Source: Leptolyngbyaceae cyanobacterium T60_A2020_046
Lineage (GTDB): Bacteria > Cyanobacteriota > Cyanobacteriia > Phormidesmidales > Phormidesmidaceae
Reading direction: 5' to 3'
NCBI GenBank assembly: GCA_015272155.1
Contig: JACYME010000001.1
Coordinates: 1 to 64,000, forward strand
Length of the DNA: 64,000 nucleotides
Of the stretch, positions 8,380 through 17,111 are shown piece after piece. The notes beneath the pieces were generated by a model. That model was given only the letters and a program-made list of their open reading frames with translations, was not told where the DNA came from and made no database searches. The translations under genes and the position numbers were made by a program. Every line of letters begins with the position of its first letter. Within the stretch, counting starts at the first letter, position 1.

Positions 8380-8485
8380 ATTTCCGTATATCTGCGGAGC
8401 ACACTGACTGAAAAGATCCGCCCCGTTTGGGAATAGTATTCTTAACATTGGGGATTTAAATTTGTCAGCAAAGCTAGGCCAAACC

Positions 8486-9532
8486 ATGTCAACTATGGAG
8501 CCACTAGGTTTGCTGTCGCAGGGTGTCGAAGATTGGAATCAGTGGCGGCAACAGGGGAGCCAGTTGGTCAGCACCAACGGTAACACCCATGCGCGGATTA
8601 GCCTTCGAGAAGCCAAGCTGCGGCAAGCTAAGTTAGAGTCCGTCAACTTCTCCCTAGTAGACTGCTGCATGGCAGACCTTCGCCATGCACACCTCCGCGC
8701 TGCCGATCTGCGCGAAGCCATCTTTTACACCGCTGACCTCAGCGCCGCCCAACTGCAACTGGCAAACCTAACCGGGGCCGACCTGCGCGAGGCGACCCTC
8801 CATGAGGCCAACCTTTGCGGTGCAACCCTCACAGCATCCGTCGTCAGCACCGCCGACCTGACCCACACCAGTTTGCGCGAAGCATCCTTTCGCCAAGCGG
8901 ATCTGCGCCAAGCCCGCCTAAATTACGCCGATGCCTGCATGGCAAACTTTACCGAAGCTAACTTGGGGCAGGCTGACCTCAGCAACGCGATTCTCTACAC
9001 TGCGGATCTCAGTAAGGCCGATCTCACCGGGGCCACCCTCAATCAGGCTGACCTGCGAGAGGCCAACTTTGCTATGGCCACCCTCCAAGATGCGGTGATG
9101 TATGCGGTAAACCTCAGTGCCTCGGTGTGCAGTGTCGCCAACCTCATCGGGGCCGCGCTGCACAGTGCCAACCTCAGCATTGCGAACCTCAGCCTCGCGA
9201 ACCTGTGCATGGCGAATTTAAGCCACGCCAATCTTACGGGCACCATTTTGATCGGCACCAATATGATTGGGGCTAATCTCTTTCGCGCCAATCTACAGGG
9301 CGCGTTTTTGAATAATGCCGACATGCGGGAAGGGATTCTCTGCAAGGCGAATTTGCGAAATGTAAATCTGCGCTATGCTAATCTCCGCATGGCGAACCTG
9401 TCGGAAGCTGATCTGTCGGGTGCAGACTTGCGTGGGGCAGACCTCAGCCAAGCCAACCTCTGGGGTGCCAAGCTTGAGGATACCTGCTTGATTGATGCGG
9501 CCATGCCCGATGGCAGTATCTACGGTTCTTAG
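8486..9532 (+). CDS. Pentapeptide-repeat protein
   Basis: About 348 aa. After an N-terminal cap containing WNQWR, nearly the whole protein is A(D/N)LXX repeats, for example ADLREA, ANLTGA, ADLSGADLRGADLSQANL. This predicts a right-handed quadrilateral beta-helix of roughly 55-60 repeats. The C-terminal AAMPDGSIYGS is a common closing motif in cyanobacterial members. Cysteine is unusually frequent at repeat positions (DCCMADL, NLCGATL, DACMANF, NLCMANL, ILCKANL). The function of most cyanobacterial members is unknown; no gyrase-protection signature can be read. The TTG at 8462 is an alternative start without a better ribosome site. Confidence 0.9.
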   Translation: MSTMEPLGLLSQGVEDWNQWRQQGSQLVSTNGNTHARISLREAKLRQAKLESVNFSLVDCCMADLRHAHLRAADLREAIFYTADLSAAQLQLANLTGADLREATLHEANLCGATLTASVVSTADLTHTSLREASFRQADLRQARLNYADACMANFTEANLGQADLSNAILYTADLSKADLTGATLNQADLREANFAMATLQDAVMYAVNLSASVCSVANLIGAALHSANLSIANLSLANLCMANLSHANLTGTILIGTNMIGANLFRANLQGAFLNNADMREGILCKANLRNVNLRYANLRMANLSEADLSGADLRGADLSQANLWGAKLEDTCLIDAAMPDGSIYGS

Positions 9533-9643
9533 CCAAGCAACATCATGCAACTCTGGATTCCTGCCAGGGCAAACGTTTCAACATCAATCGATGACGCGCC
9601 TTAGGATTTCCTGGCTCCTAGCCTCTGGCTGGAAGTCTCTAGG

Positions 9644-9658
9644 GGCGGCTGAGCCGCC
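9644..9658. terminator. Short GC hairpin after the pentapeptide gene
   Basis: GGCGGC (9644-9649) and GCCGCC (9653-9658) around a TGA loop, between convergent genes. No U-tract follows on either strand, so terminator activity is doubtful. The rest of 9533-9786 shows nothing recognisable. Confidence 0.3.
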
Positions 9659-9786
9659 GGAGATTAGTCGGCAGAGCCACTGTGAGGGTGCCTAAGCAGA
9701 GTCTTGACACTTGATGAGGTCAAATTTTCTGAGTATGCGTTTGCCCTAAGATTCCTACCGATGTGAGTTGCGAGCATTGCTGCTGC

Positions 9787-10665
9787 TCAGCGGCGCAGGT
9801 GGCGGAGGTAGCCGTTGCGAATTTGTACGACGGGATGATTAGACACGCGCACCAGGTGCTCGTTGTGGGTGGTGACGATCACCGTGATGCCGATGGAGTT
9901 GAGCTTTTTGAGAATTTTGATGACTTGGAGCGCATTCTCTGAGTCTAGGTTGCCGGTGGGCTCGTCGGCGAGGAGCAGGGGCGGGGTGCCGACGACGGCG
10001 CGGGCGATGCTGACGCGCTGTTGCTCACCGCCGGATAGCTCATTGGGGAAGCATTGAGCTTTGTCTTGGAGGCCGACCATTTTGAGGGTGGGCCAGAGAC
10101 GACGGTGGATTTCTTTGCGGGTGTAGCCCTGAGCCCAGAGCACAAAGGCGACGTTTTCGGCGACGGTGCGCCGGGGGATGAGTTTGTAGTCTTGGAAGAC
10201 GATGCCAATGCGGCGGCGCATCATGGCGAGCTGGTTGCCCTTGAGGCGGTTGAGGGCACTGCCTTCGACGGTGACGATGCCTTCGGTGGGGCGCTCTTGA
10301 CCGTAGAGTAGCTTGAGCAGGGTGGACTTGCCAGAGCCGGAGGGGCCTGTGATGAAGAGAAAGTCACCCTTGTGGATTTGCAGGTTGACGTTGATGAGGG
10401 CGCGGCTGCCGTTGCGGTAGGTTTTGCTGACGTTGTGCAGCGCGACGGAGAGTTCTGGGCGGGGGCTGGATCGATCGCTGGGCTGAGGGGAGTGAGGCGC
10501 GGTGGCGACGCGAGGCCCGGTCGCGCGAGGGGTCGTGGGAGGATGGAAGGCGGTAGGTGAGTCGGTGGAGGTGCTGACCATTTGTAGGCGATCGCTCAGC
10601 AGCGATCGCACATCCTCTGGTAAGCGTTGGTAGCGACTGTCCGAATGGGGAACGACGGAGGTCAT
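9787..10665 (-). CDS. ftsE: FtsE-type cell-division ABC ATPase with N-terminal extension
   Basis: 292 aa from the ATG at 10665. About 70 residues of Ser/Thr/Pro-rich, probably disordered sequence precede the ATPase. ATPase motifs: Walker [11 protein letters not shown]-loop [20 protein letters not shown], signature [14 protein letters not shown], Walker [13 protein letters not shown] and the switch His in VTTHNEH. The [10 protein letters not shown] segment is typical of FtsE. FtsE works with the membrane protein FtsX to control peptidoglycan hydrolases at the septum; ftsX is not adjacent. The start follows an AGGA site and lies downstream of a clear promoter (10742-10769), so longer frames reaching 10761 are unlikely. 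Confidence 0.88.
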   Translation of the reverse strand: MTSVVPHSDSRYQRLPEDVRSLLSDRLQMVSTSTDSPTAFHPPTTPRATGPRVATAPHSPQPSDRSSPRPELSVALHNVSKTYRNGSRALINVNLQIHKGDFLFITGPSGSGKSTLLKLLYGQERPTEGIVTVEGSALNRLKGNQLAMMRRRIGIVFQDYKLIPRRTVAENVAFVLWAQGYTRKEIHRRLWPTLKMVGLQDKAQCFPNELSGGEQQRVSIARAVVGTPPLLLADEPTGNLDSENALQVIKILKKLNSIGITVIVTTHNEHLVRVSNHPVVQIRNGYLRHLRR

Positions 10666-10741
10666 CGGCAAAGTCCTAAGGGGGGGGAACTGGCACGAGT
10701 CAACCGAGACGGACACACCCAAATGCCACATATGCCGCCGT

Positions 10742-10769
10742 ATTATACTGGCTTTGCCCAAAAAGTCGA
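10742..10769 (-). promoter_or_regulatory. Sigma-70-type promoter for ftsE
   Basis: On the minus strand a perfect TATAAT (10742-10747) is preceded, 16 bp away, by TCGACT (10764-10769), a 4-of-6 match to TTGACA. The predicted leader to the ATG at 10665 is about 70 nt. Confidence 0.6.
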
Positions 10770-10858
10770 GCCCATTCTATCGTTTTGCTAAGGTTTTTTT
10801 AGCGGTCGAGGCTGAGCTGACCCGTTAGATGTAGCGCCCTAGGCCAAGATTTTGCGTT

Positions 10859-12028
10859 CTACATCAGAAACAACTGTTGATCGGTGGCGATCGCGGGCAA
10901 TCCATCGGTGCCATAGCGGAGATGCTTGCAGGCTGCCGGGGTCACGACGCGCCCCCGGGGCGTCCGGTGCAGGTAGCCAATTTGCATCAGGTAGGGTTCG
11001 TAGACCTCCTCGATGGTTTGGGGATCTTCCCCGGTGGCTGCTGCCATGGTATCGAGCCCTACCGGGCCGCCGTTGAAGTTCTCGATCATGACGCTGAGGA
11101 GACGGCGATCGGTCCAGTCTAGGCCGCAGGGATCGACGTTAAACAGTTCTAACGCCTCGGCGGCGATCGCTTCGGTGATGGGGCCAGAGGCTTTCACTGC
11201 CACAAAGTCGCGCACGCGCTTGAGCAGGCGGTTGGCAATGCGGGGGGTGCCCCGCGATCGCCGCGCAATTTCTGCCGCGCCCTCTGGTTCAATGGAGGTG
11301 TTGAGCACCTGCGCCGTCCGCAGTACGATTTCCGTCAGTTCATCCACTTCATAGAACCGCAGGCGCTGGATCAGGCCAAAGCGATCGCGCAGCGGCGACG
11401 ACAATGCCCCCACCCGTGTCGTTGCACCCACCAGCGTAAAGGCTTGCAGGGGCAGGCTGCGGGTGCGGGCGCCCTGCCCCTTGCCGATGGTAATATCGAG
11501 GCGACCATCCTCCATTGCCGGATACAGAATTTCCTCCGTGACGCGGGGCAGGCGGTGAATTTCATCGATAAACAAGACATCCCCCGGCTTCAGGTTCACC
11601 AACAGGCCCGCGATGTCGCGGGGTCGTTCCAAGGCCGGAGCGGTCGTGATCTTGCATTCCACGCCCATCTCTTGGGCCAAAATCAGTGCCATTGTGGTTT
11701 TGCCCAACCCCGGCGGACCATAGAGCAAGAGATGATCTAACGGTTCCTGGCGAGATTTCGCTGCTTGGATGGCGATGTCGAGCACTTCTTTGAGGGCTTT
11801 TTGGCCGATGTAGTCGGCGATGCGCTGGGGCCGCAGGCTATCTTCTGGGGGGCCAACGGGGGGCGACTCGCGCCCCACCCGCACGAGGGAGGGCTGGGCG
11901 GCGGGGGCGCGATCGCGATCCGCCTCCGTTGCAGCTAAGTCTGGGGTGGGCTGCGATCGCGCGGCCCGCGATCGCGACGCCTTGGGCGGATCTGACTCTG
12001 GAGGATGCTTGGAGGAAATAATCGCCAT
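10859..12028 (-). CDS. ruvB: Holliday junction branch-migration ATPase RuvB
   Basis: 389 aa. A Ser/Pro/Arg-rich N-terminal tail of about 60 residues, common in cyanobacterial RuvB, precedes [13 protein letters not shown]. Walker A is [13 protein letters not shown], Walker [10 protein letters not shown], sensor 1 [18 protein letters not shown], and the arginine-finger region [16 protein letters not shown]. The C-terminal winged helix ends [20 protein letters not shown]. RuvB drives branch migration with RuvA; ruvA and ruvC are not in the window. The ATG at 12028 is preferred over a frame extension to 12136 that lacks family sequence. Confidence 0.95.
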   Translation of the reverse strand: MAIISSKHPPESDPPKASRSRAARSQPTPDLAATEADRDRAPAAQPSLVRVGRESPPVGPPEDSLRPQRIADYIGQKALKEVLDIAIQAAKSRQEPLDHLLLYGPPGLGKTTMALILAQEMGVECKITTAPALERPRDIAGLLVNLKPGDVLFIDEIHRLPRVTEEILYPAMEDGRLDITIGKGQGARTRSLPLQAFTLVGATTRVGALSSPLRDRFGLIQRLRFYEVDELTEIVLRTAQVLNTSIEPEGAAEIARRSRGTPRIANRLLKRVRDFVAVKASGPITEAIAAEALELFNVDPCGLDWTDRRLLSVMIENFNGGPVGLDTMAAATGEDPQTIEEVYEPYLMQIGYLHRTPRGRVVTPAACKHLRYGTDGLPAIATDQQLFLM

Positions 12029-12244
12029 GACAGTAGGCCAGAGAGAACACGCCAGAGAGAACAGCCCGCTCTTTTCGTCAACGGGTGATACAGCGTTTCC
12101 TTGCTTGGTGAGGTGCGCTTCATCCCCGGATGTCAAGGGTTACATGGCTGTTTTTGTACCTCACTGGCTTCAAAAACGCTGTAAACAGAATGGAATGGAA
12201 AAATCGGCTGCGAAGCTGATTTGATTGTAATGAGAACGACCGTA

Positions 12245-12676
12245 TTACTCAACGGGGTGAGGCTGGTCGCGGGGTGCGGGTTGGGCGTGGCCCGTCGGTA
12301 ACGGGTGGTGCAAAAAGGCGTAGTCTTCGACGATGCGGTTGTTCAGCAAATGTTCTTGAATGATGCGCTCGATGACTTCTGGCGTGGCGCTGTGATACCA
12401 CACGCCATCGGGATAGACCAGCAAAATCGGGCCGCGCTGGCAAACGCGCAGACAGTTCGCTTTGGTGCGAAAGACGCAGGTGGGACGGGCATCGCTCGGG
12501 GCGTCGAGGCCGAGTTCCTTCAGGCGGGTTTTGAGGTAATCCCAGGCGAGGATGCTGGCAGCTTTGTCGCAGCACTTGGGCTTGGTTTGGTCGGCACAGA
12601 TAAGGAGGTGTCGATCAATTGTGGTGAGGTGCAGTGCGGCAACGGCGGCATCTAAGGCAGAAGACTCAGCAACCAT
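12245..12676 (-). CDS. Thioredoxin-like [2Fe-2S] ferredoxin domain protein
   Basis: 143 aa. Four cluster cysteines can be placed: [10 protein letters not shown] near residues 27-36, then NCLRVC near 74-79, followed by [29 protein letters not shown]. This is the thioredoxin-fold [2Fe-2S] ferredoxin pattern found in many cyanobacterial proteins and in NuoE-like subunits. It is probably a soluble electron carrier; the partner is unknown. The C-terminal 20 residues are His/Pro-rich and unconserved in style. It lies upstream of ruvB on the same strand but is separated by 216 bp. Confidence 0.85.
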   Translation of the reverse strand: MVAESSALDAAVAALHLTTIDRHLLICADQTKPKCCDKAASILAWDYLKTRLKELGLDAPSDARPTCVFRTKANCLRVCQRGPILLVYPDGVWYHSATPEVIERIIQEHLLNNRIVEDYAFLHHPLPTGHAQPAPRDQPHPVE

Positions 12677-12793
12677 GACAATGTAAGGCCCAACAATTCC
12701 ACCCTAAACGATAGGGTATCCCAGGCGATGGCGGCGTGCTGATGGGTGCAGCGCGATTTCGGACGGCTGGCTTTTGTCAGGCTTCGGGACTCG

Positions 12794-13996
12794 TTACACC
12801 GCGTGCCACACCAGCCAGTTGGGGTAGCGGGCGACTTGGCCGCCATTGCGCAGGCAGAGAATCGTCGCGGCAACGGGCCAGGCTGCCAGCGCCAAGAGGT
12901 AGGCCACGAGCGGCAGCGCAAGCAGCAGGAATAAGGGCCACATGGCGATCAAAATGGTGGCGAGGGCAAACACCACAATCCAGCCGAAGAGAGCGATCGC
13001 GCCGATGAGCAAAATGCAGGTGATGGAATAGTTGGTGGCTTCGCGGGCGTTTTCCTTGACGAGGAGATCACGGGTGGTCAAAAAAATTGCGATCGGCACC
13101 AACAGCCGCAGCAATCCCAACACCGTGGCCAACACTGAATTAGGAAACAGAATAAACAGCAGCAGGCTGGCAAACAGGGAGATGGAGCCGTGGGCCAAAC
13201 CCGACAAAATCAGCGGGGTGAGGTCTTTGGATGCGGGGCGGGTTGGGGCGGGTGTAGCCGTTGGGCGGCGATCGCGGGGGCTGGATGTCAGACTGCGGTA
13301 GGTCGTCGGAAAGGGTGCCGGAGCTTGGCTGTGCTCTGCGTGCTCTGGGTGATCGGTGTCTTGGGGCATGGTCGGGGCTGAGTCCGGTGGCGGCGAGGCG
13401 AGGGTTTTCAGAAAGTCTGTGGCCCAGGCGCGGGTGCTTTCGCGATCGCTGTTCGCCAGTTCGCGAGCCAGGGCGATCGCGGCCTCGGTCTGGCCGTTGC
13501 CCTTGTAGGCTTTGGCGAGGCTGGTTCTGGCCCAGGCGTAGTTTGCATAGCCCTCGTCCGTCCCTGCCAGAAAGGTTTCCAGGTGTTGGATGGCGTCGGC
13601 ATAGTGCCGCTTTCGCAGGGCTGTCATACCCGCTGAAAAGAGAGCCTCTGCCTCGGTGGGCGAGAGTGGCCCGGGGCTCGATGCCTGAGCCGGGTTGTGT
13701 GGCGCAGGATCAGCCTGCTGCGGCGTGGTGACCTCGGCGGGAAATTGGACAAGCGTGGCCTGCGCCCAGGCTTGAATGGCGGGGCGATCGCTGCGGGCCA
13801 GGGTCTGACACAGGGCATGGGCGGCGGCGGTGTTTCCCACTTTGAGATAGGCGCGCACCAGCCAGCCCTGCACTTGTTCGCATTCGGGGGGTGGGGTGGC
13901 GGCGATGGTTTGTTCGAGTAGGGCGATCGCATCGTCATAGTTGCCCTGCTTGAAGGCGGCGACACCCGCCGCCAAGGTCGCAGAATGTGAAGTCAT
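12794..13996 (-). CDS. TPR protein with DUF4870-like membrane domain
   Basis: About 400 aa. The N-terminal half carries two tetratricopeptide-like blocks (LAAGVAAFKQGNYDDAIALLEQTI and ALFSAGMTALRKRHYADAIQHLETFL, each followed by a helix pair). A Pro/Ser/Thr linker of about 60 residues follows, then four membrane spans. In the membrane part, RDLLVKENAREATNYSITCILL matches the DUF4870/Tic20-like pattern in which residues after a short loop enter the second span. It is probably an inner-membrane scaffold. The start at 13996 is an ATG; the extension to 14044 has no support. Confidence 0.75.
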   Translation of the reverse strand: MTSHSATLAAGVAAFKQGNYDDAIALLEQTIAATPPPECEQVQGWLVRAYLKVGNTAAAHALCQTLARSDRPAIQAWAQATLVQFPAEVTTPQQADPAPHNPAQASSPGPLSPTEAEALFSAGMTALRKRHYADAIQHLETFLAGTDEGYANYAWARTSLAKAYKGNGQTEAAIALARELANSDRESTRAWATDFLKTLASPPPDSAPTMPQDTDHPEHAEHSQAPAPFPTTYRSLTSSPRDRRPTATPAPTRPASKDLTPLILSGLAHGSISLFASLLLFILFPNSVLATVLGLLRLLVPIAIFLTTRDLLVKENAREATNYSITCILLIGAIALFGWIVVFALATILIAMWPLFLLLALPLVAYLLALAAWPVAATILCLRNGGQVARYPNWLVWHAV

Positions 13997-14135
13997 GGGG
14001 AAAGCCGCAACAACAACGGGTAAGGAGTCCGTAATTCTACTCAAGCCGACAGCCCTGATCAGGGCTGTGATCGAAATCTCACCGCCCGGCTGAGGGGAAG
14101 GCTACCGTAGATGTACCACTCTGCGAGTCAAAACC

Positions 14136-14573
14136 ATGCGCGATCGCATCCTCCTGGGCCTGATCGGATTTGCACTCCTCGTGGCAGGAATTCACATCTT
14201 CGGCCCCAGCCATCCAGAACTCCGTCTGCTGGCCCTGCTGGGGGTAGAAGTCCCTGGCCTTGACCTGCCCCTCAGCGAAATTCCCAATCAGCGCACCGCG
14301 TCGGGTGTGCCCCAGGTGTTGGTCTATGGGCCGACCCACTGCCCCCCTGCCGAGGCTCTCATGGCAGACCTCGCCGCCCACAACATTCCCTTTCTCTATC
14401 GCGATGCGGGGCGGGGCAGCGGCATCGATCAGGCGGAACTGGGGGCGGTGATTTTGGCCGCGACGGGCGACATCAATAAGACACCCCCATTGGTGTTAGT
14501 GAATGGTAAGGTGTTGACCAATCCGAGCTTGGCGACGGTTCAGACCGAATATCAGCGGGCCCAGCGCCCATAG
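14136..14573 (+). CDS. Membrane-anchored thioredoxin-fold protein
   Basis: 145 aa. One N-terminal membrane span (LLGLIGFALLVAGIHIFG) is followed by a glutaredoxin-like fold: VLVYGPTHCPPAEALMADLAAHNIPFLYRD and, near the C-terminus, TPPLVLVNGKVLTNPSLATVQTEY. The TPPLVLVNGKV strand matches the cis-Pro strand of glutaredoxins. Only one Cys (HCPPA) remains at the active-site position, so any redox chemistry would be monothiol. Family assignment is by fold pattern only; substrate unknown. Confidence 0.65.
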   Translation: MRDRILLGLIGFALLVAGIHIFGPSHPELRLLALLGVEVPGLDLPLSEIPNQRTASGVPQVLVYGPTHCPPAEALMADLAAHNIPFLYRDAGRGSGIDQAELGAVILAATGDINKTPPLVLVNGKVLTNPSLATVQTEYQRAQRP

Positions 14574-14929
14574 TCCCGCCTCAATCCTGGCAGTCGGGCT
14601 CACTCGGGCGACGTTGGGGCAGCATGCCACTGTGTTTCAACGGCGGCACCTTGAGGGCCGATATGGATTCCTGTGGAACCGGGAAAGGTGAGACGACCGT
14701 TGTTCTCTGACGTTCATGCAACGACCTCAGAGAAACAGGGTGTATTGGCGATATCGCGCTCATTCGCCTGCCTGCGCTTCTCAGCGCAAGCGAGACGCCC
14801 TAGACTGCCGCATTGGGTTCGCTAGAGTTATGGCAGTCTCAGCATGAGACTGCTATGGGGGTTTTTGCACTGCTAAGCCCAGTGACTATGAAAACGATGA
14901 ACCTGTTGACAGGACAACATGGGTGAAGC
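14574..14929. other. Spacer with terminator and possible antitoxin remnant
   Basis: A 356-bp spacer. The right end reads in one frame as SDYENDEPVDRTTWVKHG and stops at 14948, overlapping the start of the toxin pseudogene as antitoxin genes often do. No upstream start or full domain can be found, so an antitoxin remnant is only suggested. The left part shows no gene. Confidence 0.3.
14833..14866 (+). terminator. Rho-independent terminator
   Basis: Perfect 9-bp stem GCAGTCTCA (14833-14841) and TGAGACTGC (14845-14853) with a 3-nt loop, followed shortly by GGGGG and five T. It is about 260 bp downstream of the thioredoxin-fold gene. Confidence 0.5.
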
Positions 14930-15207
14930 ATGGCAATCAAGTTTCGTAAGCAGGTATCAAATTTATCGAGAAAGCCGATCCTGAAACCCTTGGCTAGATT
15001 CGAGAAAAGCTGAATCAACTACGAGTTTCTGTTGAGGAACAGAGCATCATTCCGTTTACGGAGCTAGACATCAAACAAATGAAGAGGGAATAGGACGGTT
15101 TCTATCGACTCCGCATCGGTAAAGTTCGGCTGATTTTCAGCGTTGACATGGCATCTGGGAACATTGAAGTTTATGCCATTGGGAGCCGAGGAGATATTAG
15201 TAGATAA
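14930..15207 (+). pseudogene. Decayed RelE/ParE-family toxin gene
   Basis: The first codons read MAIKFRKQ. After a one-base frame change near 14950 the next frame reads KFIEKADPETL, IREKLNQLRVSVEEQ, FTELDIKQMKRE, DGFYRLRIGKVRLIFSVD, then IEVYAIGSRGDI to a TAA at 15207. Two in-frame TAG codons interrupt it, one after ETLG and one exactly where RelE proteins carry Trp in REWDGFYRLR. The RLRIGKVRLIF and IGSRGDIY elements are typical of RelE/ParE mRNA interferases. Base composition is visibly more AT-rich than the flanking genes, which fits past horizontal transfer. Confidence 0.72.
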
Positions 15208-15293
15208 ATTGTGTGCCAGTTCAATGCTCGGGGGATTCTTTTTACTTACGCCTGCAGACCTTGAGCAAGATGTCCTTGACGCCTGATAATGCC

Positions 15294-15566
15294 ATGTCGA
15301 TGAATGATGCCGAATTGAGAATGAGGGCGATCGCGACCCTCAAGCAAGAACTCGGTGTCGCTGGCACCCTGCGCTTTCCCGCCCTCATTCACCCAAGCCC
15401 CACCGATTCCGTTGAAATCTCCCATCCACGCAACGGTACTCAAGAAGCCGGGTTAGTACCGATATATTATGGAGAGCAGGCTTTTCTGTTTTCCTGTGAG
15501 CTTTCTCAGCGCCCATGTCTGCCCGTCCCCAACCGCCCCAACTGCGTCCCTACCAGGTCGAACTGA
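15294..15566 (+). CDS. Uncertain small hypothetical, possibly a decayed gene
   Basis: The frame starts MSMNDAELRMRAIATLKQELGVAGTLRF, which looks like a real amphipathic helix pair and resembles small cyanobacterial helical proteins (pattern ALxxLGVVxTxRF). After about 45 residues it becomes low-quality sequence and overlaps the helicase gene by 52 bp, so the 3' part is probably not translated as such. It may be a truncated relic associated with the adjacent toxin pseudogene. I cannot assign a family. Confidence 0.3.
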   Translation: MSMNDAELRMRAIATLKQELGVAGTLRFPALIHPSPTDSVEISHPRNGTQEAGLVPIYYGEQAFLFSCELSQRPCLPVPNRPNCVPTRSN

Positions 15567-17092
15567 TCAATGACCTGTACCGCAAGCTGAACGAAGGGCA
15601 CAAAAAAGTCGCCATCATCGCCGGGACTGGCGCAGGCAAAACCGTGATCAGTGGACAGATCTGCGCCCATGCCGAAGGTGCGGGCAAGCGGCTGATGTTC
15701 CTCGTCCATCTAGACGTGCTGGTGGGGCAGACCTACGAAAAGATGAAGTCCTTTGGCCTGCACTGCGGCTTCATTAAGGCGGGATGGGAAGAGGATCGCG
15801 ATGCCCCCATCCAAATCGCTAGCGTGCAGACCATGGCGCAGCGCAAGTGGTGGCGCACCTGGCCTGCGGATGTAGTGTTCTACGACGAAGCCCACACCAC
15901 CCTGTTTAGCCGCATTGGCAAGGCGGTGCTCTACAAGACCCATCCCCATGCGGTGCATCTGGCCATGACCGCCACGCCAGAGCGGTTAGGCAAAGACCAA
16001 CTGGGCGAACACCTGGAAACTCTGGTGGCCTCCCCGGTGCCCAGCGATTTGCAGGCCATGGGCTTTCTGTCGCAGATGAAGTATTTTAGTATGCCGCCCG
16101 ATGGGGTGGCGGATTTGAAGAACGTGCGGACGGTGCGGGGCGACTATGACGAGGCGGGTTTGAAGAATGCCTGCGATCGCCCCGAATTGGTGACCAAAAT
16201 CGTCCAAGAATGGCAGCGCCTCACCCCTGGCAAGCGGACGATCGCCTTCTGTGTGGATATTGAACATGCCCGCCACGTCGCGGAGGCATTTCGGCGGGCA
16301 GGCATTCCCTCCGACACTGTGGAAGGGGGCACGCCGATCAAAGACCGCCAGCGCATGTATGCCGACCTGCGGGAGGAGCGCATCCTGGTACTCACCTCCT
16401 GCAACGTCATCAGCATTGGCTTTGATGAGCCCAGCGTCGAGGTGGGGCTGATGCTGCGTCCGACCCAATCCAGTGCGCTGCACTTTCAGCAAATCGGGCG
16501 CGTCATGCGAATTTCCCCCAAGACGGGCAAAACCCACGGCATCATCCTCGACCAAGCAGGTAATCTCGAGCGCCTGGGCTTCCCGGAGGATATTCAGGAA
16601 TATCGTCTGCCGATGAAAAAAGAGGGCAGCGGCGGCGGTAGTCCCCCCCCGATGAAAGCCTGCCCCCAGTGCGGTCGCATGGTCTACGCCTTTTTTGTGA
16701 AATGCCCTGACTGCAACCACCAGTGGGTGTCTGAGCGGCCTTTGAATCTGGAAGACCTGGTGGAAATCTATTCCCGCGAACAGGCGCACCAGATCAAAGA
16801 CATCCCGACGCTGATCGAAATCTTCCACGGGCACCGCCGCAAGAGCTTCCAGCGGGGCTATGCCCCCACCCTGGCGGAGCACAATTTTTACGAACATTGT
16901 GGGCGATCGCCCCGCGATGAGTGGTGCCTGGGCTCGATCTTCGGTCGCCGCCCTACGGTTGAGCAACAGCAAGCGTTTCTGGAATATCTGCACCGCAGCG
17001 CCCGCCGCATTGGCAAGCGCGCCGACTGGATTGTTCGTGAGTTTGAAAAGGAATTCGGCTCCGGTACCTGGGAAAAGATGGCGCGACGGTGA
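15515..17092 (+). CDS. Superfamily 2 DEAH-box helicase with zinc ribbon
   Basis: 525 aa. Motif I is GTGAGKT near residue 37, motif II DEAH near 130, and motif III-like MTATPERLG. Helicase C-terminal motifs include IAFCVDIEHARHVAEAF, VLTSCNVISIGFDEPSVEVGLMLRPTQS and QQIGRVMRISPKTGKTHGIILD. A four-Cys zinc ribbon follows (C383-x2-C386-x10-C397-x2-C400). About 115 C-terminal residues (WVSERPL to WEKMARR) contain no domain I recognise; they include YEHCGRSPRDEWCLGSIFGRRP. The architecture resembles restriction-type and phage SF2 helicases. The true role, DNA repair or defence, is not determinable. It stands alone, downstream of a decayed toxin gene. Confidence 0.85.
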   Translation: MSARPQPPQLRPYQVELINDLYRKLNEGHKKVAIIAGTGAGKTVISGQICAHAEGAGKRLMFLVHLDVLVGQTYEKMKSFGLHCGFIKAGWEEDRDAPIQIASVQTMAQRKWWRTWPADVVFYDEAHTTLFSRIGKAVLYKTHPHAVHLAMTATPERLGKDQLGEHLETLVASPVPSDLQAMGFLSQMKYFSMPPDGVADLKNVRTVRGDYDEAGLKNACDRPELVTKIVQEWQRLTPGKRTIAFCVDIEHARHVAEAFRRAGIPSDTVEGGTPIKDRQRMYADLREERILVLTSCNVISIGFDEPSVEVGLMLRPTQSSALHFQQIGRVMRISPKTGKTHGIILDQAGNLERLGFPEDIQEYRLPMKKEGSGGGSPPPMKACPQCGRMVYAFFVKCPDCNHQWVSERPLNLEDLVEIYSREQAHQIKDIPTLIEIFHGHRRKSFQRGYAPTLAEHNFYEHCGRSPRDEWCLGSIFGRRPTVEQQQAFLEYLHRSARRIGKRADWIVREFEKEFGSGTWEKMARR

Positions 17093-17111
17093 GGCGCGAA
17101 TTCAGAACTGC

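Noticed and set aside
8486-9532. CRISPR or minisatellite signal
   Set aside because: The periodicity is the 15-bp codon pattern of a pentapeptide-repeat protein, with degenerate DNA repeats and no spacers.
15986-16993. 335-codon frame on the minus strand opposite the helicase gene
   Set aside because: It is the antisense shadow of an obvious helicase; its product has no recognisable motifs.
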